The notes beneath the pieces are model-generated. The model was not told where the DNA came from and searched no databases. It saw nothing but the letters and a program-made list of their open reading frames with translations. From NCBI GenBank assembly GCA_905221605.1, contig CAJNDS010002346.1:736740-800739 (forward strand): a stretch of DNA of 64,000 nucleotides. Direction: 5' to 3'. This document shows positions 1 to 10,402 of the stretch, in pieces. Source of the stretch: Symbiodinium natans. Taxonomy: Eukaryota; Sar; Dinophyceae; Suessiales; Symbiodiniaceae. Both the position numbers and the translations under genes were made by a program. Each line of letters begins with the position of its first letter. Position 1 is the first letter of the stretch.

Positions 1-162
1 ACCCGACCCCTGAAATCCAAAGTGGCCGTCCACAATTTAAGTACGCCCGGGCGGCAGAGCCAACTCCAGAGGGCCTCAACCCCAAGCCCCCCGCGGCAGA
101 GCCAGCGCAAGGGGCTTAGGGGGCCTAGTGCTTCTCGGCCGAATGTCCCGCGTCCCACCCAC

Positions 163-325
163 CTCTCCTGGCAGTTGCCTCTGCGCCCTGATCTGCGAGA
201 ACCTCACGCCAAACGCAGGCTGAGCTAAAGCCACATGTGATGTAGCTCTGCATGAGAAGCGCAGATAATATCTTCCATGTCCCGGCTGGGAGTCGGTGCT
301 GGAAGCTTTGAACTCCCACAAGGTC
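163..325 (-). CDS. Candidate internal exon, 54 codons, function unknown
   Basis: The minus strand is open for 54 codons between an AG (326-327) and a GT donor (GTGGGT, 157-162). The product contains YYLRFSCRATSHVALAQPAF and ends QRQLPGE. It is non-repetitive, unlike the (CT)n satellite beside it, and lies on the strand of all other exon candidates. The acceptor is uncertain because other AGs lie within 30 nt. No family recognised. Confidence 0.4.
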
Positions 326-442
326 CTACCATTTTGAGCATCCGTCGCAGTGTCTCCTGTGTCTCTCTCTCCGTCTCTCTCCTCCTCTGTCTTTCTCTCC
401 TCTCCTGTGTCTCTCTCTCCTCTCCTCTGTCTCTCTCTCGGC

Positions 443-548
<106 letters not shown>

Positions 549-702
549 CGCATTCTCTCACACGCTCACTGTGTCACTCTTTCACCCTCTCACCCTCTCA
601 CCCTCTCATTCTCTCACTCTCGTACTCTCTCACACCCTCCTAACCCTCCTAAACCCTCCTAAACCCTCCTAAACCCTCCTAAACCCTAAACCCCAACTCC
701 CA

Positions 703-757
703 AGCCCAGCAGGTCCGGTGGCAGCGGCTCTTTGATCTCCATCACCTCCAGCGAGCC
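703..757 (-). CDS. Candidate small exon (VMEIKEPLPPDLLG)
   Basis: A short non-repetitive island between CCCTAAA blocks. On the minus strand it reads GSLEVMEIKEPLPPDLLGL with an AG just before the GTG codon. Boundaries are approximate; a GC donor after the LLG codons is possible. Confidence 0.3.
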
Positions 758-893
758 GAAACAAACCCGTTTTAGGGTTTAGGGTTTAGGGTTTAGAGTT
801 TAGGGTTTAGGGTTTAGGGTTTAAGGTTTAGGGGTGGTGGCCGAGTAACCATATTTAATAAGGGTACTGTTTTTTTGTTTGTAATGTGTTTCT

Positions 894-1074
894 GGGGGGG
901 AGGGGGGGGGGGGGGGGGGGGTGGGGGGCTTCCTCTGTCAGGGAACCTAGAACCCCAAACAAAGGGGGCAAAAGGGCACCGTGGTGAGGGATTACATACA
1001 TACATGTATACAGACATACATACATGCATACATACACACATACATACATGCATGCATGCATACATACATACATA
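894..1074. repeat. Poly-G run followed by (CATA)n microsatellite
   Basis: G-run at 894-921, then a CATA/CATG-type tetranucleotide tract at about 985-1074. These produce the Pro-rich and Met/Cys/Tyr-rich spurious frames here. Confidence 0.9.
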
Positions 1075-1372
1075 TTGAAGCATATTAGGGTTTCGATACG
1101 AGCGCAAGGCATGGGGTATTGAGCTCTTTGGGAATTAAGAGGTTGAATTGGGTTTGGGCTTCTGCAGCCCTAAGCCCAAACCTCTCAAGCCTAAACCCCT
1201 AAACCCCCACAACTCCAAACCCGAAAACCCTAAAACCCCTACACCCTAAACCCCAAACCCTAAACTCCAAAACCCGAAAACCCTAAACCCCAAACCCCGA
1301 GCCTAAACCCTAAACCCCAAACCCAAAACCCTAAACTCCTGAACCCTAGAGCCCACTTAAGGCCCGCCCTGC

Positions 1373-1414
1373 CTCCTTGTTGACCTTTGCCCTCTTCTCG
1401 GCGAGCGCCGAGAC
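1373..1414 (-). CDS. Coiled-coil exon, 42 nt, phase 0
   Basis: 14 codons, VSALAEKRAKVNKE, after an AG (GAAAAG) and before a GC donor (GCAGGG). Charged, Ala-rich, two heptads long. Most likely the last clearly recognisable member of the coiled-coil exon series. Flanking introns are CCCTAAA-rich. Confidence 0.5.
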
Positions 1415-1660
1415 CTTTTCAGGAGGCCACAGACCCCAAACCCTAAACCCTAAACCCGAAACCCTAAACCCTTCGACGTGTCAGGTCCTTAAGGGAGGCT
1501 TCAGAAACCCTGAGGCGTGTAGGGTTTAGGGGTTAGGGTGGAAGGCTTCGGGTTTCGGCTTAGGGTTTAGGGTTTGGAGCAAGCCCGAAACCCTAATCCC
1601 TAAACCCTAAACCCTAGACCCTAACCGGCGCTAACCCGGCACAAGCCGGCACCACCACGC

Positions 1661-1723
1661 CTCCTTCTTCAAGGTCTGATGCTTTTCCTCCACTTTGGCC
1701 ACTTCCTGCTTGGCCTGCTGCGC
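1661..1723 (-). CDS. Coiled-coil exon, 63 nt, phase 0
   Basis: 21 codons, AQQAKQEVAKVEEKHQTLKK plus E, between an AG (CGCAG) and a GC donor (GCGTGG). Three heptads long, with the Glu/Lys/Gln composition of a long coiled coil. Confidence 0.6.
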
Positions 1724-2141
1724 CTGCGCTTCGTTTAGGGTTTAGGGTTTAGGGTTTAGGGTTTAGGGTTTCGGGTATAGGGTTTAGGGTTTAGTTTGTA
1801 GGGTTTAGGGTTTAGGGGTTAGGGTTAGGGGTTTAGGGAGTGCATTCCTTAGGTTAGGGTGTTGGGTGAGCCTGGGTCCGCTTACTGTTCAGGTGGTGGG
1901 GTTTAGGGTGTAGGGCTTAGGGGCATTTTTCCGTGCCAACTCCACCCTTCGGCCCAGAAAACCCTCACCCGAAACCCTGAACCGAGAACACCTCAACCCT
2001 AATGCAGCATTCCCTGGGGTGTCCAACGACTTGGCGACGTGGCTGGTTAAGCATACTTCGGGTTTAGGGTTTAGGGTTTAAGGTTTAGGGTTTAGGGTTT
2101 AATTAGGGTTTATTAAGGATTGGGGCTTCGGGGTGTTGCAC

Positions 2142-2183
2142 CTCCTGCTTTCTCTGCGCCAGCATGACTTTGGCCTGGGCCAC
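2142..2183 (-). CDS. Coiled-coil exon, 42 nt, phase 0
   Basis: 14 codons, VAQAKVMLAQRKQE, AG (GCCAAG) before and GT donor (GTGCAA) after. Same size and phase as the exons at 1373, 3181, 9746 and 12589. Confidence 0.55.
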
Positions 2184-2450
2184 CTTGGCGGAGGAAGTGA
2201 CGTCTCAACCCGTTCGTGCTTTGGGTTTAGGGTTTAGGTTTAGGGTTTAGGGTTTCGGGTTTCGGGTTTCGGGTTTAGGGGCATTGGGTGATTTCCAGTT
2301 CCAGTGCGCTTTTCTTTGATCATATAGTTGGAGGAGATACTATGTTCTGTCATTTGTTTTGGTTTGCGGCGACCCTAAACCCTAACCCTAAACCCTAAAC
2401 CCTCAGAGCCCATACTCCCAACCCTAAATCCTAGATTTCTGAATGTTTAC

Positions 2451-2489
2451 AGACTTGGTCAAAGCAGCCCCGCCTTCGTTGAGCTTCAA
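2451..2489 (-). CDS. Candidate exon, 39 nt, phase 0
   Basis: 13 codons, LKLNEGGAALTKS, AG (CTGAAG) before and a strong GT donor (GTAAAC) after. Short, so supported mainly by its fit to the series. Confidence 0.4.
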
Positions 2490-2792
2490 CTTCAGGTTTG
2501 GGGTTTGGGGTTTAGGGTTTAGGGTTTAGGGTGTAGGCGTTTAGGGTTTAGGGTTCAGGGTTTAGGGTTTAGGGTTTAGGGTCTAGGGTCTAGGATTTGG
2601 GGTGGGGAACTCCCATGAAAACCCTAAACCCCTAAAGCCTAAAGCCCTAGAGCCTAAACCCCTAAGCTCAACCCAACTCAACAGTCCCGGTTGGTAAAGT
2701 ATCCCTGAATAAGTTCGGCTCTTGAACACACTCAGAGACAAGCAAAACCAAAAGACAATATCCCTCAAGCAAACACAGCGGAAACAAACTGC

Positions 2793-2875
2793 AAACCTAA
2801 ACCCTAAACCCTAAACCCTAAACCCTAAACCCTAAACCCTAAACCCTAAACCCTAAACCCTAAACCCTAAACCCC
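2793..2875. repeat. TTTAGGG array (CCCTAAA on + strand)
   Basis: About 12 uninterrupted heptamers of the plant/dinoflagellate-type telomere repeat, inside an intron. One of dozens in the window; polarity switches between blocks, so this is not a terminal telomere. Confidence 0.95.
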
Positions 2876-3180
2876 CCTAACTATCTGTAATTTCCCCTGT
2901 ACTCAAAGAGCACGTTTAAGCACAGCAAAAAACTCCCCAAGAGCCTATGAGCCCTACAATGCCACCCTAAGCCCCTAAACCCTAAACCCTGAACCCCTAA
3001 AAACCTAAACCCTAAACCCCAAACCCCAAACCCTAAACCCCAAAACCCTAAAAACCCCAAACCCCAAACCCTAAACCCCAAACCCTAAACCCCAAACCCC
3101 AAACCCCAAACCCTGAACCCCAAACCCTAAACTCCAAACCCCCAAACCCCTTAAAAGCACCGAAGCGTAAGCGCGCGGAC

Positions 3181-3222
3181 CCGCTCGCGGGTCTTGGCCT
3201 TCATCTCTTTGGCCTCGGAGAC
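3181..3222 (-). CDS. Coiled-coil exon, 42 nt, phase 0
   Basis: 14 codons, VSEAKEMKAKTRER, AG (CGCAG) before and GT donor (GTCCGC) after. Similar in pattern to the 1373 exon (VSALAEKRAKVNKE), which suggests exon duplication. Confidence 0.6.
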
Positions 3223-3535
3223 CTGCGCTTTGCTTGGAAGGTTGAGGGCTTGGGGCTTAGGGCTTAGGGCTAAGGGTTTGGGGTTTGGGGTTTAGGGCTT
3301 GAGGGTTTTGGGGTGTAGGGTTTAGGGTTTGGGGTTTGGGGTTTAGGGTTTAGGGTTTAGGGCTTGAGGGTTTTAGGGTGTAGGGTTGAGGGTTTAGGGT
3401 ATAGGGTTAAGGGCTTGGGGTTTAGGGTTTAGGGCTTGAGGGTTGAGGGCCGAGGGTTTGGGGGAAGCAGGATTTGGGGGGAGCGGGGTTTTAGAGCTTA
3501 GGTGTCCGGGGTTTAGGGTTTAGGGTTTAGGGTTT

Positions 3536-3622
3536 AGGGTTTGGGGTTTGGGGTTTGGGGTTTGGGGTTTGGGGTTTGGGGTTTGGGGTTTGGGGTTTGG
3601 GGTTTGGGGTTTGGGGTTTAAG
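3536..3622. repeat. TTTGGGG variant telomere-like array
   Basis: About 11 copies of TTTGGGG directly after TTTAGGG copies. A homogenised single-base variant block within an intron. Confidence 0.9.
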
Positions 3623-3667
3623 GTTTGGGGTTTAGGTTTCAGGATTTCGGCTTTTCGGTGAAATTAA

Positions 3668-3750
3668 GGGCCTCAATAAACAGAACAGGGTTTTCGGGGT
3701 TATGATTGCATAATCTTATAGGGACCATGAGGGAATAGTATTCGTACTTG
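3668..3750. mobile_element. Dispersed repeat family 4, copy 1
   Basis: Shares the core of GGCCTcAATAA, AGGGTTTTcGGGGTTAT and GACC.TGAGGGAATAgTATTCG with copies at 20370, 25711, 28641 and 59268 (some inverted). No obvious terminal inverted repeat; probably a small non-autonomous element. Confidence 0.5.
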
Positions 3751-4016
3751 TTACCCTAAACCCTAAACCCTAAACCCTAAACCCTATAGTAGGGGTTTTG
3801 AGTTGAGGGGCTTAGGAGTTTTTGTGGGCTTCGGGGTACAATGGGTGCTTTCGGTAGTTGAATAAGTCTAGGGTTCAGGGTTTGGGGTTTGGGGTTTGGG
3901 GTTTAGGGTTTAGGGTTCAGGGTTCAGGGTTTAGGGTTTAGGGTTTCGGGTTTAGGGTTTAGGGTTTAGGGCTTAGGGTTTGGGGTTTAGGGTCAAACGC
4001 ATTGCGGCCCCAGTGC

Positions 4017-4050
4017 CTCCGTGTGAAGGTCTTCAATGCGGGTCTTGATC
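4017..4050 (-). CDS. Candidate coiled-coil exon (TRIEDLHTE)
   Basis: Minus strand reads IKTRIEDLHTE up to a GC donor (GCACTG). Two acceptors are possible: after GATCAAG (27 nt, phase 0, start 4043) or after GCTGAG (start 4050). Confidence 0.4.
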
Positions 4051-5181
4051 CTCAGCCATGGCCCTACGTTGAACCCCAAATCATTGAACCCTAACCCCGA
4101 AACTCTAAAACCTAAACCCTAAACACTCAACAACCTTTTGAAACTTGAGACGCTGGAAGATACCCAAAGCTCCATCATTCCCGAGGATTACCGAAGGCTC
4201 CCTGAGAGTTCCAAAAAGGGTCCCTAGGTATCCGCCGGGGATAAGGTTTGAGACTGGAACTTAAAGAAACCTTTCTTCCTTGCACCCCCATCCTCCCCAT
4301 AGCAAGGGCTTGTAGCTTTTAATGTGGCCCATCGATCGCCACCCCAACCTCCTAACAAAGAATACAAGGGGTTTTGAATGTAGTGGTACCCTTTTTGTGT
4401 TCGGCTACTTTGGGGTACTACGCCCATCCTAGGGAGTACTCCAGGGTTTAGGGTCTAGGGTACCCAGAAGCCTGCCTAACCCCCCTCCACCCAAGGCCCC
4501 CCCCCAAAACACACAAAAAACAAAGCACCACAAGCTGGATAATGATGAACAACATGCCTTGGGTGCTACCGAGTTGCTCCTCCCTCTTTCCTTCCATCTG
4601 AGAGACCATCTGACAGCAGGAGCGCTGCAGGCTTTTTTGGGCTTAGGGTTGAAGACTTAGTTATCCAGTATCCTTGAAGGACTGAAGGTTAAACTGTGGA
4701 TGATACATGGAATACAATACCCCAAAAAAGTTAAAGGCTTCTTGCTCTACTACTAAGAAGCGCTGAAAACTCAAGGTTCAAGGCTTCTTAAGTCAGGAGG
4801 GGTTCATGGCGGGGGTAGGTACCGAAACCCTAAACCCTAAACCCTAAACCCTAAACCCTAAACCCAAAAGAACCTTAGGGAAGCCTCGGAAGCCTTAGAG
4901 AGTACTAGGGAGTACCAGGGAACCTTGGGTTGCATTACCCCCCCTTGAACCCCCCTAAACCCTAAACCCTAAACCCTAAACCCTAAACCCTAAACCCTAA
5001 ACTCTTAAGGTCCCTGCAAAGTCTTCCTTGAAGCCCCCCTCCCCTAAGAACCAGAATTCATCGGATCGGAGCAGTGCAGTGAAAACAAACCAAGGAGGGT
5101 TTAGGGGGGGCACACATTCCTTTAAGCCTTACTCGAGGCTTGTTGAGCTTTTTGTAGACCCCCTCCCAAACTCTTGGCGTC

Positions 5182-5279
5182 GTTACATGTTCCCTTATGA
5201 TTATGATGCCATAAAACCCCTTATATACAGACTTCAGAACCTGAAGGAGGCAAAGGACCATCTTAAGGGAACATGTAAC
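5182..5279. mobile_element. MITE-like element, family 3, copy 1
   Basis: Terminal inverted repeats GTTACATGTTCCCTTA / TAAGGGAACATGTAAC. The internal segment ACCCCTTATATACAGACTTC is shared with the family 3 copy at 15062. No coding capacity. Confidence 0.6.
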
Positions 5280-5329
5280 TTTCCTAAACCCCACCCTAAA
5301 CCCTTAGCCCTAAACCCTAAACCCTAAAC

Positions 5330-5330
5330 C

Positions 5331-5376
<46 letters not shown>

Positions 5377-5378
5377 AC
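5330..5378. repeat. CCCTCAA variant telomere-like array
   Basis: Seven or so copies of CCCTCAA flanked by CCCTAAA copies: a homogenised TTGAGGG variant. The same variant recurs at 63905-63978. Confidence 0.9.
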
Positions 5379-5585
5379 CCTAAACCCTAAACCCTAGAAC
5401 TGACACTTCGCGCTTAGGCAAGGAAGCCTTCCAGCTCCCTGCAGTGTTCAAGGTCCAGAACCAGAAGCCCGAAACCCTAAAGGGTTTAGGGTTTAGGGTT
5501 TAGGGTTTAGGGCTTAGGGTTTAGGGTTTAGGGTTTAGGGCTTAGGGCTTGGGGCTTCAGGCGTCTTGGGCGTGCTCCCCGCGGC

Positions 5586-5609
5586 CTCCTCCAGCTGTCT
5601 GAGGCGCGC
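5586..5609 (-). CDS. Candidate coiled-coil microexon, 24 nt
   Basis: 8 codons, ARLRQLEE, between an AG (GCGCAG) and a GC donor (GCCGCG). The frame stays open upstream (TRAQ), so the acceptor may be further up. Confidence 0.4.
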
Positions 5610-5977
5610 CTGCGCCCGCGTTGAGGGCAGAAGCCCAAGAGACTCTTGGAGGTTTTTGGGGCCCTTAGAAGGGGTTTAGGATTTTTAGGGTTTTTAGGGG
5701 TTTTTAGGGTTTTTAGGTTTTGTTTTTTTCGGTTTTGGGGGTTTTGGGGGTTTTTGGGGTTTTGGGGTGTTTAGGGTTTTTGGGGTCTTTAGGGTTGAGA
5801 GTTTAGGCTTCAGGATTTAGGGTTTACCTTGCCAAGGGGTGTTGGGCGTGAATAAGAAAAGCCCTCAACCTCCAGGCTCTCGGGAAACTCTTTAACTCCT
5901 CACACCCCTTTCAGGATTTAGGGTTTAAGGTTCAGGGTTTAGGGCCTAGCCCTAAAGAACCCAAAGCCATAGTTGCT

Positions 5978-6089
5978 CTTAGGGTAGGTACATGGTCCCT
6001 GAATATGAGACCCCTTTTATACCCGATACAACCCAAGGGACCATACATCAGAATCCTTCAAAGAGGGTAGGGACCATGAAACTGCCCAT
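5978..6089. mobile_element. MITE-like element, family 3, copy 2
   Basis: Ends CTTAGGGTAGGTACATGGTC and GGACCATGAAACTGCCC are imperfect inverted repeats; the interior (CCCCTTTTATACCCGATACA) matches the copies at 11638 and 15062. Confidence 0.5.
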
Positions 6090-6178
6090 AGAATTTCCCA
6101 AAGCCTAAAAACCCTCATTCTTTTCATGGGCAGCGGCTGGGTAGGGGGAACTGGGTCAGCATTTTGCAAGCCCCCCAC

Positions 6179-6382
6179 AATTCTCTTGGCGCGCTTCCCG
6201 CTGTAGCCCTTCTTCTCGCCCTCCTCCCGTTTTCTATTTGTCTTGCCGCACTGCTGCTTGAAGTTGTCCGCCTTGCAAAGGGCATAGTGCATGCGACAAA
6301 CGCCGCGGAACTTAGCCACGTGCTGTGCTGAGAACTCGAGGTCCCACTTAAGGCCGTCGGGCAGCGCTGATTCCATTTGAAT
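6179..6382 (-). CDS. Large phase-0 exon, 68 codons, Cys/Lys-rich
   Basis: Open from an AG (GTCAAG) to a GT donor (GTGGGG): exactly 68 codons. The product holds WDLEFSAQHVAKFRGVCRMH, then ALCKADNFKQQCGKTNRKRE and a Lys/Arg-rich end GYSGKRAKRI. It is non-repetitive with ordinary composition, the best-looking exon of this end of the window. Several Cys and His suggest metal binding, but no named domain was recognised. The basic tail could be a nuclear signal. An Arg/Ser-rich frame also covers it but gives low-complexity peptide. Confidence 0.6.
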
Positions 6383-6598
6383 CTTGACCATCGGAATGCA
6401 ACATCTTCTCTATTCTGTCCTTCCATTCATCTCATGTGCCTTCTACTGAGCTTAAACTCCGCAACCTGGCGAAATTTCAAGGGCCCCAGACCTCAAAACC
6501 CTACCCCTATACCTTAACCCTGAACCCGAAACCCCCAAAAACTCTCGAGACCGAGCCCGAAACCCTCAAAGCCCTCAAAGCTCTCCACCTCATGATCA

Positions 6599-6740
6599 GG
6601 GGTTCCCCTACTACCCCGCTCTACACTACCCCCCCCCCCCCTCCCCCCGGCTTCCCCCCCATAATTAGGTGATTAAGGTTATTTAAGGGGGGAACCTCCA
6701 GGGGGGGGAGGGCTAGCATAGAGGGGGTAGTAGGGACCCC
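6599..6740. mobile_element. MITE-like element, family 2, copy 1
   Basis: Ends GGGTTCCCCTACTACCCC and GGGGTAGTAGGGACCCC are inverted repeats around a short AT-containing core (ATTAAGGTTATTTAAGG). Same family as 20537, 21239 and 30011. Confidence 0.6.
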
Positions 6741-6824
6741 AAAACCCTAAACCCTAAGCCCTAAACCCTAAACCCCAAACCCTAAACCCCAAAAGGGTAG
6801 TAGGGAAACCCATTACATGAAGGC

Positions 6825-6878
6825 CTTCTCTTGGACGGACATGAGCTGGACGACCGCTTCGGGCCCGCTGGCCACCAC
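6825..6878 (-). CDS. Candidate exon, 54 nt, phase 0
   Basis: 18 codons, VVASGPEAVVQLMSVQEK, AG (GGGGAG) before and GC donor (GCCTTC) after. Clean, non-repetitive island between CCCTAAA blocks. Confidence 0.5.
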
Positions 6879-6967
6879 CTCCCCCCCAAGGCTCAACAGC
6901 TGAGTTTCAACGGCCCTTATGACACCCTATGAAAAAATTCCTTTTTAGGGGCTCGGGTTTAGGGTTA

Positions 6968-7094
6968 GGGTCTAGGGTCTAGGGTCTAGGGTCTAGGGTC
7001 TAGGGTCTAGGGTCTAGGGTCTAGGGTCTAGGGTCTAGGGTCTAGGGTCTAGGGTCTAGGGTCTAGGGTCTAGGGTCTAGGGTCTAGGGTCTAG
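6968..7094. repeat. TCTAGGG variant telomere-like array
   Basis: About 18 tandem copies of TCTAGGG, then CTTAGGG and TTTAGGG copies: a homogenised variant block. Confidence 0.95.
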
Positions 7095-7215
7095 GGCTTA
7101 GGGCTTAGGGCTTAGGGCTTAGGGTTTAGGGTTTAGGGTTTAGGGTTTAGGGTTTAGGGCTTAGGGTTTAGTGTTTAGGGTTTAGGGTTTAGGGTTTAGG
7201 GTTAAAGCATATTTT

Positions 7216-7284
7216 TGGGATGTTCCCCCTTATACTAACAGTCCTTAATACGGATTGTAATATAGTATAAGGGGGAACATCCCA
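7216..7284. mobile_element. MITE-like element, family 1, copy 1
   Basis: Perfect 22-bp terminal inverted repeats beginning TGGGATGTTCCCCCTTATAC and ending in its complement, around a 25-bp core. The smallest family 1 copy; no coding capacity. Other copies at 9032, 31166 and 43498. Confidence 0.75.
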
Positions 7285-7684
7285 GTATATTCCGTAGCCA
7301 AAGGGTCTTGGGCCCTCTGGGCATTCCTGACTTTAAAGAGTATTGGCTCTGGGAAGCCCTACAACCCGAACTGCCAAGCAGCGAACTAGGGCATCCCATG
7401 CTACTTTAGCTCTTCTAACATAGAAATGCTTAGACTCTCAATAGTTTAGGGCTTAGGGTTTAGGTTTAGGAATTCTTCTGCCTCTCTGTGCCTACGAAAC
7501 AGATTCCTTCATTGGGCCCCTCACAACCCTAAACCCTAAACCCCAAACCCTAAACCCTAAACCCCAAACCCTAAACCTAAACCTAAACCCTAAACCCCAA
7601 ACCCTGAACCCTAAACCCCAAACCCTAAACCCTAAACCCTAAACCCCAAACCCTAAAACCCTAAACTCCCTGGATTCAGCAGGC

Positions 7685-7747
7685 CTGCTCCTCCTCGGCG
7701 ACTGCAGCTTGCAGCTCGTTCTTCAGCTTTTGGTACTTCTCCCGGGC
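7685..7747 (-). CDS. Coiled-coil exon, 63 nt, phase 0
   Basis: 21 codons, AREKYQKLKNELQAAVAEEE plus Q, AG (AAGCAG) before and GC donor (GCCTGC) after. The most convincing coiled-coil exon, with a readable heptad pattern. The upstream edge of this exon and its acceptor are partly repeated at about 7957-7978. Confidence 0.7.
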
Positions 7748-7768
7748 CTGCTTTGGCTTCTTGACAGG

Positions 7769-7896
7769 GTTTAGGGTTTAGGGTTTAGGGTTTAGGGTTT
7801 AGGGTTTAGGGTTTAGGGTTTAGGGTTTAGGGTTTAGGGTTTAGGGTTTAGGGTTTAGGGTGTAGGGTTTAGGGTTTAGGGTTTAGGGTTTAGGGT
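7769..7896. repeat. TTTAGGG array
   Basis: About 18 heptamers with one TGTAGGG variant, in the intron directly upstream (minus sense) of the 7685 exon. Confidence 0.95.
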
Positions 7897-8487
7897 ACTT
7901 CTCTCAGGTCTAAGGTTTGGGGTTTGGGGTTTAGGGTTTAGGGTTTAGGGTTTCGGATACTTTCTCCCGGGCCTGCTTTGGGTATTTGGGCTTAGTTTTT
8001 GGGGGTTTGGGGAGACAGGGTTTAGGGTTTGGGGTTCGGGGTTTAGGGTTCAGGGTTTGGGGTTTAGGGGTCGGGGGTGACAGGGTTTAGGGTTTGGGGG
8101 TTTGGGGTTCTCCTGAGCCCTAAACCCATAAACCCATAAACCCTAAACCCTAAACCCCAATATCCTGCAAAGCTCGAAACTGGAGGCACGTATCCCGCTC
8201 GTTCTTCGCTCCGACGACAGGCTGAAATCATGACTCTTCTGAGAAGGTTCTTACCTTGAACCCCCTCCCTCTTTCTTAGGAGCCCTATAATCTTCGTAGG
8301 GTTGCGGGGGCCTGGGTTTCAGGATTGAAGGCCCTTAACGTTCCCCGAAACCCTAAACCCTACCTGAACCGTAAACCCTAGACCCTAAGACCCAAAACAC
8401 TGAAACAATGGTACAAACCGTAAACCCTAAACCCTAAACCCTAAACCCCCAGGAGTCCAACCTGCCACCCCAAAACCGCCGCGCTGC

Positions 8488-8526
8488 CTCCCGCTTCTCT
8501 CTGGCGCGTGCCTCCTGCCGCTCAGC
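8488..8526 (-). CDS. Coiled-coil exon, 39 nt, phase 0
   Basis: 13 codons, AERQEARAREKRE, AG (GGGAG) before and GC donor (GCAGCG) after. Highly charged. Confidence 0.55.
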
Positions 8527-8705
8527 CTCCCAAGGGGATCCAAGGGGGCTTCTGAGGCTTGTGGTCTAGGGGTTTAGGGTTTAGGGGTGTAGGGGTGTAG
8601 GGTTTAGGGTTTAGGGTTTAGGGGTGAAGGGGTGTAGGGTTTAGGGGTTTAGGGTTTAGGGGTGTAGGGGTGAAGGGTTTCGGGTTTTGGGCTTCGGCGG
8701 CCAGC

Positions 8706-8775
8706 TTTCCAGAAAGCTCGCTCGGCTCGAGCGCGATGCGAACTGTGCCGGAAGCCCCGGTGCCGGCCCGCAGGT
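8706..8775 (-). CDS. Candidate exon (GTVRIALEPSELSGK), phase unresolved
   Basis: Minus strand is open through LRAGTGASGTVRIALEPSEL and SGK, a non-repetitive ordinary peptide. I could not find an AG/donor pair giving the phase-0, multiple-of-three fit of its neighbours, except a 24-nt piece (PSELSGKL). Boundaries approximate. Confidence 0.35.
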
Positions 8776-8878
8776 CTCCACCATCAAACCCTAAACCCTA
8801 AACCCTAAACCCTAAACCCTAAACCCTAAACCCTAAACCCTAAACCCTCTTCTCTGGCGATGACCTTCTCTCCCTCAC

Positions 8879-8947
8879 CAGTCTGACCCGAACCCGAGCC
8901 TCTCCCTGTAGCCTCCACCGCAGGGGGAGGTAAGCCAGGTCCCGGGG
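8879..8947 (-). CDS. Candidate exon, 69 nt, phase 0
   Basis: 23 codons, PRDLAYLPLRWRLQGEARVR then VRL, between AG (GTGTGCAG) and a strong GT donor (GTGAGG). Confidence 0.5.
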
Positions 8948-9031
8948 CTGCACACATGGAGAATGGGGTAGGGTTTAGGGTTTAGGGTTTAGGGTTTAGG
9001 GTTTAGGGTTTAGGGTTTAGGGTTCAGGGTT

Positions 9032-9115
9032 TGGGATGTCCCCCCTTTGATTAACAGTCAATAGGGGGTACTATAATCCCTATTAAGGACGGTACGAATA
9101 AGGGGGAACATCCCA
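9032..9115. mobile_element. MITE-like element, family 1, copy 2
   Basis: Starts TGGGATGTCCCCCCTTTGAT and ends AAGGGGGAACATCCCA, with the shared internal motif AGGGGGTACTATAATCCCTA. Confidence 0.65.
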
Positions 9116-9357
9116 AGTCATAGCCAAAAGTCGGAAGTGTGTCTGGGGTTTAGGGTTTTGGGTCGAGGGACTGATAAGCGATAAGACCTCCCAGTTTCGC
9201 AAGTAAATTACCCTTTCTTACCATGTTTTCCGTTATTTCAACTCTGCGGTTAAGGGTTTAGGGTTTAGGGTTTAGGGTTTAGGGTTTAGGGTTTAGGGTT
9301 TAGGGTTTAGGACTCTTTCCAACTTCCCTTTTCGGGGGGTGGTGGCAACAAAGCCTT

Positions 9358-9430
9358 CACTTGGTAGCCCAGTGACCACAGTATGATAGGGGCAACCAAA
9401 AGGGTATCACTGTATCACTGGGCCACCAAG
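9358..9430. repeat. Small inverted-repeat element
   Basis: Imperfect inverted repeat: CTTGGTAGCCCAGTGACCAC opposite ATCACTGGGCCACCAAG. A related sequence (GTAGCCCGGGAACCATAGCA) lies near 27580. Not assigned to families 1-4. Confidence 0.4.
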
Positions 9431-9745
9431 CTAACGCAAAACCCTAAACCCTAAACCCTAAACCCTAAACCCTACCCCCCAAACCCTAAACCCCAAACCC
9501 TAAACCGAGGGCCGGGGGTCAAACAAAGATGGGCCCTGCTTCTTGGAAGCCCTCGGCAAGGGGTCGCGGCTAACACCCTTACCAAGCCCCAAGTCCGATA
9601 CCCGGCTACCCGAAACCCGAAGCTATAAGCCTCACCCTAAACCCTAAACCCTAAACCCTAAACCCTAAACCCTAAACCCGAAACCCGAAACCAGAACTCG
9701 AAGCCTCCAAAAAAAGCTCTGTCCGCTCAAGCAGCCCGCCTTAGC

Positions 9746-9787
9746 CTGCTCCCGCCGGGCCTGGGCGCGCACTTCGAGGCTCTGGAG
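9746..9787 (-). CDS. Coiled-coil exon, 42 nt, phase 0
   Basis: 14 codons, LQSLEVRAQARREQ, AG (AAAAG, at the edge of a GGGGCTTTT-type intron repeat) before and GC donor (GCTAAG) after. Confidence 0.55.
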
Positions 9788-10402
9788 CTTTTGGGGGCTT
9801 TTGGGGGCTTTTGGGGCTTTTGGGGCGTTTGGGGTTTGGGGTTTAGGGTTTAGGGTTTTGGGTTTAGGGTTTAGGGTTTACTGTAGGGTTTAGGGTTTAG
9901 GGTTTAGGGTTTAGGGTTTAGGGTTTAGGGTGTGTAGAAGGGAAGCTCGCTGGTGCTAAAAGCACCCGGGCCGCTCGCTTGCGTTAGCATGTAGTCCCAC
10001 CCCAACCACCCAAACTATTCTCATTTAGGGTTTAGGGTTCACCCCCCAAACCCCCCTCAAGGGGGGCTTTCTTGCTTTTTGCAGAGAAAGAGCAGAGCGG
10101 GGTCTCCCGAGCTTCATGGAGCCTGTCAGTGGCTCGTAGGCTTCTTGGAGCTTTCACGGAGTAAAATGGAAGGTGCCCAAAACCGTCAATTGCAATACCA
10201 AAAACCCACATTTTCGGGCCTGAAATGGCAGCAAAAACGGTCGGGGGTAGCAGGGGCCTCGGCCGGCCCCTGCTTTTCGATGCTAAAACAGAACATTGCA
10301 GGCGAGTCCCAAGCAGGGAGGGGGTCCCAGAAGAATTCGGGAGGTTGCTACAAGGGTCGCAGGAAGGTCCCAGCGGGTTGGGGGGTCTCAGGACGGTTTG
10401 TG

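Noticed and set aside
814-1112. Pro-run and Met/Cys/Tyr ORFs
   Set aside because: Products of poly-G and CATA microsatellites.
3536-3622. CRISPR array
   Set aside because: Tandem heptamers without spacers; eukaryotic context.
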